A stretch of DNA of 6,407 bases from Candidatus Iainarchaeum sp. Lineage in GTDB: Archaea > B1Sed10-29. The stretch's first letter is position 1, and each line of letters begins with the position of its first letter. The position numbers were made by a program, and so were the translations under genes. The DNA is taken from contig PULY01000044.1 in NCBI GenBank assembly GCA_003551125.1, positions 1 to 6,407 of the forward strand, read 5' to 3'. The notes below the pieces were generated by a model, which had not been told where the DNA came from, ran no database searches, and worked only from the letters and a program-made list of their open reading frames with translations. Positions 1 through 5,691 of this stretch are shown here, piece after piece.

Positions 1-1053
1 AAAAAAGAGATAGGACACAGTGTGATAATAGAGTGTAATCCGAACAACATGGAATTAGCAAGAGAAATAGAAAGAAAGTGTCTTGAAAAAGGAGCACACA
101 CATTACTAGCAAGCCTGAATAAAGAAAGAGCAATAGAAAAATATGAGATACCTCCAACAGATTCTCTAAAGGAATTACCTGAATTATCGAAATCACTAGC
201 AGGAGAAACAGACTATAGAATAATCATAGAACCAGTTGAAAGTATAAACTGGAAAAAAGAAATATCTAAGGAGAAAATATCAGCATCAGCGCCAACACAA
301 CAAATAATAAATGAAATAAAAGATGAAAATCAAGTAAGATGGTGTTACATAGGATGGCCTCACCCTGAAATAGCAAAAGAGCTAAATATAACTCATGAAA
401 AATTCAAAAAAATAATGGAAAATACTTTAAAAGAATCATTCAAACAGGAAATGAAGGAAAAAACACAAAAATGGCATGAAAAACTAAAAGGAACGAAAAA
501 GATAAGGATAACAAGCGAAGAAGGAACGGACTTAACTCTAAACATAGAAGGTAGAGAAATACTAAAAGATGATGGAATATTAACCGTAGAAGATATAGAA
601 AGAGGAGACATAGGAATGAATTTCCCCTGTGGAGAAGTATTCACAGCGCCAAACGAAGATAAAGTAAATGGAAAGATATTCATACCTAAAACAGTGATAT
701 CAAGCTATGGAACCGTGAAAAACCTGTGGCTAGAATTCAAAGATGGAAAGATAATAAATTACTCAGCAGAAGAAAATGAAAAATACATGGATAGATTCTT
801 CGAAGAAAACACGGGAAACATAAAAACAATAGCAGAACTAGGAATAGGATGTAACAAAAAAGCTGAATACACTGAAGGCTACATACTCATAGATGAAAAG
901 ATAGAAGGAACCATACATATAGCAGTGGGATGGAACAAAGGATACGGTGGAAAAAACAAAGCATCAAGTCACCATGACTTCATAAAACCAATGGAAAAAG
1001 GAAAAATGTACGCCGATGGAGAACTAGTAATGGATAATGGGAAGATGGTTTGA
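1..1053 (+). CDS. M29-family metallo-aminopeptidase, 5' end missing
   Basis: Probable cytosolic dinuclear-metal aminopeptidase that removes N-terminal residues from peptides, of the AmpS/AmpT/PepS (M29) family. The frame is open to base 1 (K-K-E-I-G-H-S, then the GTG at 22). That GTG encodes an internal valine of the family's N-terminal strand (GHSVIIE), so I read the true start as lying outside the window, with perhaps 10-20 residues lost. Numbering from the GTG codon, the expected metal ligands are all present: Glu205 in FPCGEVFTAP, Glu272 in AELGIG, His299 in IHIAVG, and His317 and Asp319 in SSHHDF. The visible 350 residues approach the usual family length of about 360-410. The gene ends with tandem TGA TAA stops and lies 71 bases before the ferredoxin-ATPase gene. 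The family and metal site are seen in sequence; substrate preference is not predictable. Confidence 0.93.
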   Translation, partial: KKEIGHSVIIECNPNNMELAREIERKCLEKGAHTLLASLNKERAIEKYEIPPTDSLKELPELSKSLAGETDYRIIIEPVESINWKKEISKEKISASAPTQQIINEIKDENQVRWCYIGWPHPEIAKELNITHEKFKKIMENTLKESFKQEMKEKTQKWHEKLKGTKKIRITSEEGTDLTLNIEGREILKDDGILTVEDIERGDIGMNFPCGEVFTAPNEDKVNGKIFIPKTVISSYGTVKNLWLEFKDGKIINYSAEENEKYMDRFFEENTGNIKTIAELGIGCNKKAEYTEGYILIDEKIEGTIHIAVGWNKGYGGKNKASSHHDFIKPMEKGKMYADGELVMDNGKMV

Positions 1054-1060
1054 TAAAAAT

Positions 1061-1121
1061 TAACTATTTCTAACTTAGAAACCTAGAATAAAGATAGTTA
1101 AGAAGAAAACAAGATAACTAA
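1061..1121. repeat. Inverted repeat cluster upstream of the ferredoxin-ATPase gene
   Basis: The 71-base gap holds TAACTAT (1061-1067) and its exact complement ATAGTTA (1094-1100). A further TAACTA at 1115-1120 lies just before the start codon at 1125. Inside the first pair, TTCTA (1068-1072) can pair with TAGAA (1084-1088 or 1076-1080). This could be a regulator-binding cluster or an RNA hairpin. No T-run follows, so it does not look like an intrinsic terminator, and I see no convincing TATA box in the gap. In DNA this AT-rich, short repeats can arise by chance. Confidence 0.35.
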
Positions 1122-1124
1122 TAC

Positions 1125-2777
1125 ATGAAAATAGAAATAGATCCAGAAAAATGCATAGAAGGATGCTTCACCTGTTTTGAAGTATGTCCAGAGATACCTG
1201 ATGATATTTTAAATAAATATAAAACATACAATGAAAAAGAAAAGCTTCTTGAATTCTTTGGATCTTCCAATACAAGCCAAGAGATAATAAATAGATGTCC
1301 AAAAAAAGCATTTGAAAAAACAGAGACTGAAAACACTTACAAAATAAAAAAAGAAGATTGTATCAACTGTAAAAGATGTATATCAAGATCAAATGGACCC
1401 ATAATAAATGGAAAAGAAAAACCAGTAAAATGCACACTTTGCTCCAATCAAGAAGAATACAAATGCATTGAAGCATGTCCCTACGATGCATTGAAGTTAA
1501 TTTACACTGAAAAAGAGAGAAAAAAACTGGAAGAGAAAATAGGATACAGAATAAAGAAAGAAGGAGAATATGAGATAAAGGAAGAAAATTACAGCATACA
1601 AGAAGCAGAAGTGATAGAAAAAACACTTCAGAAGATAAGAGAAGAAAATAGACAAACAGAAAAAGAAGAGATTGAAGCAGCCTTAGAAAAAAAATGCATG
1701 GAGATAAATCTAAAAATAACTCAAGACCATGTAGAAAAACTAAGTAAACACATAGACAGAGAGATAAACGGATTATCAATACTCGAAGAACTTCTAAAAG
1801 ACCCTGAATTGGAAGAAATATCAATAATAGGATCAAAAAAACCTGTGTACATATATCACAAAGATGAAGGTTGGATGAAATCAAATCTGGAAATAACCAA
1901 CTCTGAGAAAATCAAAAACCTGATAAACAAATCAGCTAGGAAACTCAACAGAAGAATAACATTAAAAGAACCAAGATTAAACACCAATATAGAAAAAGGG
2001 AGAATCCATGGAGCAATAGAACCACTAGCAACAACAGGAAACTGTATGACTATAAGAAAATTTACAGCGAATAAATTCAAACCAAAAGACCTGGTTAAAA
2101 ACTCCACTATTCCAAGGGAACTGATGAATCTTCTAGAAAAAACAGTTAAATGCGATACAAATATCTTAATCGCTGGAAACACAGGAAGCGGTAAAACAAC
2201 AACTCTAAACACTTTGTTAAACTTTCTTCCGAAAAATGAAAGAATAATAATAGTTGAAGAAACACCAGAAATAAACCCACCACAAGAACATGTAATAAGA
2301 CTGACAACAACTCCTGCTCTAGATATAGAAATGCATGAATTAGTAACCGATACACTAAGAATGAGACCAGATAGAGTGATAGTAGGGGAAGTTAGAAATG
2401 AAAAAGAAGCAAAAGCACTTACAAACACAATGCTAGCGGGACAAGGTAAGGGTTCAATTGCTACTTTTCACGGTAATTCAGCAAAAGAAGCTATAACAAG
2501 GCTAAAAAGCTTAGGAATAGATGAAAATGATTTAATCGCAATAGATTTAATACTGGTCCAAAGAAGATGGATGAACTACCAGAATAAAAAAGGAAAAGAA
2601 ATAAGAAAAGTAACTGAGGCAGCAGTAGTTAAAAAAAGAAATATAGAAACACATAAGATATACACAAAGGAAAAAGGACTGCTCACAGAAAAATTAAAAT
2701 CCACGGAGCTAATCAAAAAACTCGAAATGAGCTACGGAGAAACAAAAGAAAAAATAATAAAAAATATGAAAAGATAA
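1125..2777 (+). CDS. Polyferredoxin-secretion ATPase fusion (TadA/VirB11/GspE superfamily)
   Basis: Cytoplasmic hexamer-forming ATPase expected to power a type II/IV pilus-like machine, carrying an unusual iron-sulfur front end. Residues 1-125 hold twelve cysteines: C10, C14, C17, C21, C58, C79, C82, C85, C103, C106, C114 and C118. That number suits three [4Fe-4S] clusters, and C21, C58 and C118 are each followed by proline, as in ferredoxins. Residues about 126-190 are charged and probably coiled coil. About 190-310 is the ATPase N-terminal domain (GRIHGAIEPL, TIRKF). The RecA-like core has Walker A GNTGSGKTT (351-359), an Asp box with Glu378/Glu379, Walker B LRMRPDRVIVGEVR (411-424), and a His box with His449; Gln440 sits where many relatives have a first His. 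The start is the ATG just before the first cluster motif, without a clear Shine-Dalgarno site. It ends in tandem TAA TAA four bases before the first GspF-like gene, so the two are probably co-transcribed. The redox role is inference. Confidence 0.93.
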   Translation: MKIEIDPEKCIEGCFTCFEVCPEIPDDILNKYKTYNEKEKLLEFFGSSNTSQEIINRCPKKAFEKTETENTYKIKKEDCINCKRCISRSNGPIINGKEKPVKCTLCSNQEEYKCIEACPYDALKLIYTEKERKKLEEKIGYRIKKEGEYEIKEENYSIQEAEVIEKTLQKIREENRQTEKEEIEAALEKKCMEINLKITQDHVEKLSKHIDREINGLSILEELLKDPELEEISIIGSKKPVYIYHKDEGWMKSNLEITNSEKIKNLINKSARKLNRRITLKEPRLNTNIEKGRIHGAIEPLATTGNCMTIRKFTANKFKPKDLVKNSTIPRELMNLLEKTVKCDTNILIAGNTGSGKTTTLNTLLNFLPKNERIIIVEETPEINPPQEHVIRLTTTPALDIEMHELVTDTLRMRPDRVIVGEVRNEKEAKALTNTMLAGQGKGSIATFHGNSAKEAITRLKSLGIDENDLIAIDLILVQRRWMNYQNKKGKEIRKVTEAAVVKKRNIETHKIYTKEKGLLTEKLKSTELIKKLEMSYGETKEKIIKNMKR

Positions 2778-2781
2778 TAAA

Positions 2782-3633
2782 ATGAATTTAAAAACATTTA
2801 AGAAAGAAAAATTCAGAATGAAAATATTTAAGGAATTAAAAAAGAGATTCAGATCAACTGAAAGAATAATACCTGAAAAAAGAAGAAATAGAATAAAAAA
2901 AGAATTGAAAAACACTGGAATAGATTCAGAAACATACTTAAGAACCTCTACAATTTTAATAATCATAATAACAGCCATCATAACTGGCTTAATGATACCA
3001 AAAGCCTCTTATAACTCAATAGGATATGGATTAATATCATTCTCAATACTTTACTATCTATCACTAAGAATACCTGGAATAATAAGAAGTAAATACATTC
3101 ACAAATTAGAAACATCACTAACTAAATCCCTGAGATCAATAGCAACCGAATTGAAAATAGGAATACCCTTCTCAATAGCAATTAAACATTCATCAGAAAA
3201 TAACAATGAAGCCGGAAAAGAACTAAAAAAAGTAATAAGGGACGTGGAAAAAGGTAAAAGTTACCCAAAAGCCTTCAGCGACATGAGTAGAAGAAATAAA
3301 TCTAAATTTCTAAAAAGAGCGGCAAAACAATTGATATCAGCATATTCCGGAGACACGGAAAAAGGAGGAGAAGCTTTGAAGAAACTGGCAAACGAACAGG
3401 AAACAATACTAAAACATGAAATGGAAGAATACAATGAAAAACTACTCTTTTACTCATTAATATTCATCGCAACATCAGCAATAATCCCTGCAATGTTCCA
3501 GGCATTAGTAGTAGTTGGTTCAAATTTCCTTGATCTAGGCATAACACCTAGGCAAGCACTTATAATACCTTCAATAGGTTTTCCAATACTCAATACATCA
3601 TTATTCATATACATAGCAAGTAAAAAACCTTGA
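2782..3633 (+). CDS. GspF/TadC/ArlJ-type secretion platform membrane protein, first of two
   Basis: Probable inner platform protein that docks the preceding ATPase and transmits its motion to a pilus or secretion substrate. A basic N-terminus (1-50) is followed by two membrane segments at about 55-72 and 78-100. Next comes a helical cytoplasmic T2SSF-like domain (about 105-218) with the family pattern of a leader helix ending in GIPFSIAI, a central GKSYPKAF, and a final G-x3-L-x2-L-A stretch. Two more membrane segments lie at about 221-246 and 259-279. Individual identity to known families is not strong by eye; the assignment rests on topology, pattern and the adjacent ATPase. The start could be Met1 or Met13 (2818); I chose Met1 because it lies four bases after the upstream stop codons. 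The single TGA stop is followed by an in-frame open stretch leading straight into the next gene. Confidence 0.87.
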   Translation: MNLKTFKKEKFRMKIFKELKKRFRSTERIIPEKRRNRIKKELKNTGIDSETYLRTSTILIIIITAIITGLMIPKASYNSIGYGLISFSILYYLSLRIPGIIRSKYIHKLETSLTKSLRSIATELKIGIPFSIAIKHSSENNNEAGKELKKVIRDVEKGKSYPKAFSDMSRRNKSKFLKRAAKQLISAYSGDTEKGGEALKKLANEQETILKHEMEEYNEKLLFYSLIFIATSAIIPAMFQALVVVGSNFLDLGITPRQALIIPSIGFPILNTSLFIYIASKKP

Positions 3634-3645
3634 AAAAAGATTAAA

Positions 3646-4359
3646 ATGAAATTAAAAGAAATAAAAGAAAAAATAAAAAGCAAAAAAAGAAGGAGAAAAC
3701 TGGAAGAAGAACTAGCACCATGTCTCTATCATGCCTCATCAATAGCATCCTATCAGAATACTGAAAAGGTACTGAAAGAAATATCAGAAGGACACGGTGA
3801 ACTATCAAAGGAATTTAAAAAAACATATAAAGAGATAAAGACAGGAGAAAGCGTGAAAAAAGCACTAAAAAATATGGAGAAAAGAACAGAATCAAAACTG
3901 ATTAAAAGAGCAACAAGAGTGATCATAAATGGACATGAATCCGGATCAAATCTATCAAAAGCACTTGAAGAAACCGCAGAAGAGGCTAAAAAACTGCACG
4001 AAATAAAAAGAAAAAGAAAACTAAGCACAACGATAGAAAAATACACTTTATTACTAGCTGGAGGATTGATAGTTCCATTCATACTAGGAACATTAATCTC
4101 AATCATAGGATCTCTTGAATTGGGAACAATAACTCATCTAGATATAGGAGCATCTGAAGGAATAAGGGAACAAATAAAAAACAACGCAATAAAAGGAAAT
4201 CAAACATACATAGCGATATATTCAGTAATAGCATCTCTATTCGTATCCTACCAGGAAAAAGAAATGGAAAAAGCATTCATATACATATTAATTTTATTAC
4301 CAGTATCTTTAGCAATATTCAATTTAGCCAAAACAATCAACATCATGAAAATACTCTGA
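3646..4359 (+). CDS. GspF/TadC/ArlJ-type secretion platform membrane protein, second of two
   Basis: Second probable platform protein of the ATPase cluster. Residues 1-20 are very basic. A helical T2SSF-like cytoplasmic domain spans about 22-128, with GESVKKALKNM and a GSNLSKALEETA segment matching the family's repeated helices. Three membrane segments follow at about 134-157, 186-202 and 210-230. It lacks the N-terminal membrane pair found in the preceding gene. It starts 12 bases after the preceding TGA, in the same reading frame and without a clear Shine-Dalgarno site. Together the two proteins would give 2 membrane segments, domain, 2 segments, domain, 3 segments, which resembles a single two-domain ArlJ/FlaJ protein. 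They could instead be a TadB/TadC-like pair of separate subunits. The gene ends in TGA, with 117 bases before the next gene. Confidence 0.85.
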   Translation: MKLKEIKEKIKSKKRRRKLEEELAPCLYHASSIASYQNTEKVLKEISEGHGELSKEFKKTYKEIKTGESVKKALKNMEKRTESKLIKRATRVIINGHESGSNLSKALEETAEEAKKLHEIKRKRKLSTTIEKYTLLLAGGLIVPFILGTLISIIGSLELGTITHLDIGASEGIREQIKNNAIKGNQTYIAIYSVIASLFVSYQEKEMEKAFIYILILLPVSLAIFNLAKTINIMKIL

Positions 4360-4424
4360 GAAAAATGATTAATATAAAAATAAAGAAAAAATTAAAACCA
4401 AAACCTTAAATAATTCTCCCTATT

Positions 4425-4434
4425 CTTATATATT
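4425..4434 (+). promoter_or_regulatory. TATA-like box for the PAC2 chaperone gene
   Basis: CTTATATATT fits the archaeal TATA-box consensus and stands out in the 117-base gap. Its centre is about 47 bases before the ATG at 4477. Transcription starting some 25 bases downstream would give a leader of about 20 bases. A weaker TTAAATA-like site lies at 4406-4412. This supports a new transcription unit beginning after the secretion cluster. The 4360-4476 gap otherwise contains only A-rich sequence and no supported gene. Confidence 0.55.
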
Positions 4435-4476
4435 CACACAAAAACTCAAAAAACAAAGTAAAAAGAAAAGATAAAA

Positions 4477-5223
4477 ATGGTTCAAGTAAAACTCAAAAAA
4501 AACACAGACCTCAAAGGAACAACAATGATAGAAGGGTTCTCAGGAGGAACAGGGCTAGTAGGAACAATAGCAGCAAACTACATAATAGAAAAAGAAGAAA
4601 TGGAGCCAGTTGGACACATAGAATCGGATAAATTTCCACCCGTCATCCACATACATGAAGGAAAACCACAACACCCTATTAGGATTTACAAACACCCTAA
4701 AAAAGACATCTGTGTATTGATAGGAGAACTAATAATTCCAAGTGAAATTACGCAGGAACTATCAAACAAAATACTTGAACTCACGGAAGAACAAGGAATA
4801 GAAAAAATAGTTTCAATCGGAGGAATGAGAAAAACCACGGGGAAAAGAGATAGGGAAAAAGTATACGGAATAACTTCAAAAGAAGATTTAAAGAAAGAAC
4901 TAAAAGAACTGGACGTGGAACCCATAAAAGAAGGAATAGCAATGGGTGTATCAGGAGTAATGCTTGCAAAAGCAGCTGAAAAAGAATATCCTGCAATAAG
5001 CCTCCTAGCAGAATCAAGAAGAAACCTACCGGATCCAGAAGCAGCAGCTGAAATAGTCAAAAAGATAAATAAAATATTTGAAATGGAAATAGAAACCAAA
5101 GAATTGAAAGAAAAAGCAAAAGACATAGAACAAAAAATGCAGAAACTAGTTAAAAGAGTTAAAAGGGCGAAGATGAAATACAAAGAATCCGAAGAAAAGC
5201 CAATTTCCCCTATGTATGGATAA
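4477..5223 (+). CDS. PAC2-family proteasome assembly chaperone (PbaB-like) with C-terminal HbYX motif
   Basis: Probable cytosolic chaperone acting on the 20S proteasome or related complexes. The PAC2 signature is near the N-terminus: MIEGFSGGTGLVGTIAANYI (residues 17-36), then HIESDKFPP (47-55) and the VLIGELIIPSE strand (80-90). A later SIGGMRKTTG (113-122) and GVSGVMLAKA (157-166) match the family core. Residues 185-195 (LPDPEAAAEIV) and a charged, probably coiled-coil tail at about 203-235 follow. The last three residues are M-Y-G, which fits the hydrophobic-Tyr-any (HbYX) motif used by proteasome activators to dock into alpha-ring pockets and reported in archaeal PbaB. Family membership is clear; the docking role is inferred from position and motif. 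No strong Shine-Dalgarno site precedes the ATG. The DUF473-like gene follows after 31 bases and is probably in the same operon. Confidence 0.92.
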   Translation: MVQVKLKKNTDLKGTTMIEGFSGGTGLVGTIAANYIIEKEEMEPVGHIESDKFPPVIHIHEGKPQHPIRIYKHPKKDICVLIGELIIPSEITQELSNKILELTEEQGIEKIVSIGGMRKTTGKRDREKVYGITSKEDLKKELKELDVEPIKEGIAMGVSGVMLAKAAEKEYPAISLLAESRRNLPDPEAAAEIVKKINKIFEMEIETKELKEKAKDIEQKMQKLVKRVKRAKMKYKESEEKPISPMYG

Positions 5224-5240
5224 ACTCCGAAAAACACAAA

Positions 5241-5246
5241 GAGGTG
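5241..5246 (+). promoter_or_regulatory. Shine-Dalgarno site of the DUF473-like gene
   Basis: GAGGTG lies eight bases before the ATG at 5255 and is complementary to the anti-Shine-Dalgarno end of archaeal 16S rRNA. It fixes the start of the downstream gene and contrasts with the genes at 1125, 2782, 3646 and 4477, which have no such site. Confidence 0.75.
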
Positions 5247-5254
5247 TATAAAAA

Positions 5255-5614
5255 ATGAAAACATTAATAAGTATCCTCGAAGAAAGTCTCAAAGATCTAA
5301 AAGAAAATGAAATTAAAACACTTGAACTAGTCACACCTGACAATGTAAAAACAGCTGAAGACCTTCAAAGAGGAGAAGAAGTATTTTTAACAACAGCAGG
5401 TAAAAGAGATGCAAAACCAGGGACAAAGGGAGTTATAGCGGAAGTAAAATACAAAAAAAGATTTTACAATAAAATAGGATCATTATTCGACGAAAAAGAA
5501 GCATTAACAGTCAGAGTACAATTAGAATACTTAGAAGATGCAGATGCAAAAGACGTAATGATAGAAGATAGAGGACTGGAAACAGAAATAGAAAAACACT
5601 TCCTATTTGGATAA
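5255..5614 (+). CDS. Conserved archaeal protein, probable DUF473 family
   Basis: A 119-residue soluble, acidic protein of unknown function. The opening pattern (a helix ending in LKDLKENEIKTLELVTPDNV, then GEEVFLTTAG, a Pro-Gly-Thr-Lys-Gly turn and VIAEVK) resembles what I remember of the archaeal DUF473 family, found mainly in methanogens and about this length. A later RVQLEYLEDADAKDV segment also fits. No cysteine clusters, nucleotide-binding motifs or membrane segments are visible; the mostly beta-strand middle (about 40-95) suggests a small barrel. It follows the PAC2 gene by 31 bases with its own strong Shine-Dalgarno site, so the two are likely co-transcribed, but this gives no firm clue to function. 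That it is a real gene is well supported by its Shine-Dalgarno site and composition; the family name comes from recall and is moderate. Confidence 0.8.
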   Translation: MKTLISILEESLKDLKENEIKTLELVTPDNVKTAEDLQRGEEVFLTTAGKRDAKPGTKGVIAEVKYKKRFYNKIGSLFDEKEALTVRVQLEYLEDADAKDVMIEDRGLETEIEKHFLFG

Positions 5615-5616
5615 AA

Positions 5617-5655
5617 CTCGGGATAACCGGTATCGAGAACTCCACCAAATGAGTT
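5617..5655 (+). repeat. Two adjacent inverted repeats after the DUF473-like gene
   Basis: CTCG (5617-5620) pairs with CGAG (5634-5637), and the inner GATA (5622-5625) can alternatively pair with TATC (5631-5634). Directly after it, AACTC (5638-5642) pairs with GAGTT (5651-5655) across an eight-base loop. The pair lies between the stop at 5612-5614 and the flavoprotein start. It may end the upstream transcript or shape the leader of the downstream gene. No T-run follows, so a classical terminator is doubtful. Confidence 0.4.
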
Positions 5656-5670
5656 AAATACTTTAAAATA
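5654..5670 (+). promoter_or_regulatory. Possible TATA-like element for the flavin-reductase-like gene
   Basis: TTAAATA (5654-5660) and CTTTAAAATA (5661-5670) lie 22-38 bases before the ATG at 5692. The upstream copy would place transcription start near 5682, right at the Shine-Dalgarno site. The downstream copy would make the message nearly leaderless. The surroundings are so AT-rich that either match is weak evidence, and readthrough from the preceding gene is possible. Confidence 0.35.
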
Positions 5671-5681
5671 ATAAAAATAAT

Positions 5682-5686
5682 AGGAG
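5682..5686 (+). promoter_or_regulatory. Shine-Dalgarno site of the flavin-reductase-like gene
   Basis: AGGAG lies five bases before the ATG at 5692, an ideal spacing, and confirms that start. The overlapping GGAGTT (5683-5688) is exactly complementary to AACTCC at 5638-5643 upstream, so the site could be masked in a longer transcript. Confidence 0.75.
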
Positions 5687-5691
5687 TTAAG

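Noticed and set aside
22..24. GTG as start codon of the M29 aminopeptidase
   Set aside because: The frame stays open to the left edge, and the codons before it (Gly-His-Ser, then Val-Ile-Ile-Glu) match the family's N-terminal strand, so the gene is cut by the window.
1061..1100. Intrinsic terminator after the aminopeptidase gene
   Set aside because: The hairpin is AT-only in its outer stem and is followed by A-rich rather than T-rich sequence.
1363..1884. Long minus-strand open frame within the ferredoxin-ATPase gene
   Set aside because: It encodes a low-complexity Leu/Phe/Ser/Cys-rich string, overlaps the clearly conserved plus-strand gene completely, and results from the A-rich coding strand.
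1856..2428. Minus-strand open frame of about 190 codons opposite the ATPase core
   Set aside because: It is antisense to the Walker motifs, has no recognisable domain, and has the Ser/Phe/Ile-rich composition of a shadow frame.
4365..4409. Fourteen-codon reading frame (MINIKIKKKLKPKP) after the second GspF-like gene
   Set aside because: It has only Lys/Ile/Pro low complexity, no ribosome binding site and no family signal. It is too short to separate from chance in A-rich DNA.
4686..5264. Minus-strand open frame of about 192 codons opposite the PAC2 gene
   Set aside because: It is a Ser/Phe-rich shadow of a conserved gene and would run through that gene's coding end and the next Shine-Dalgarno site.
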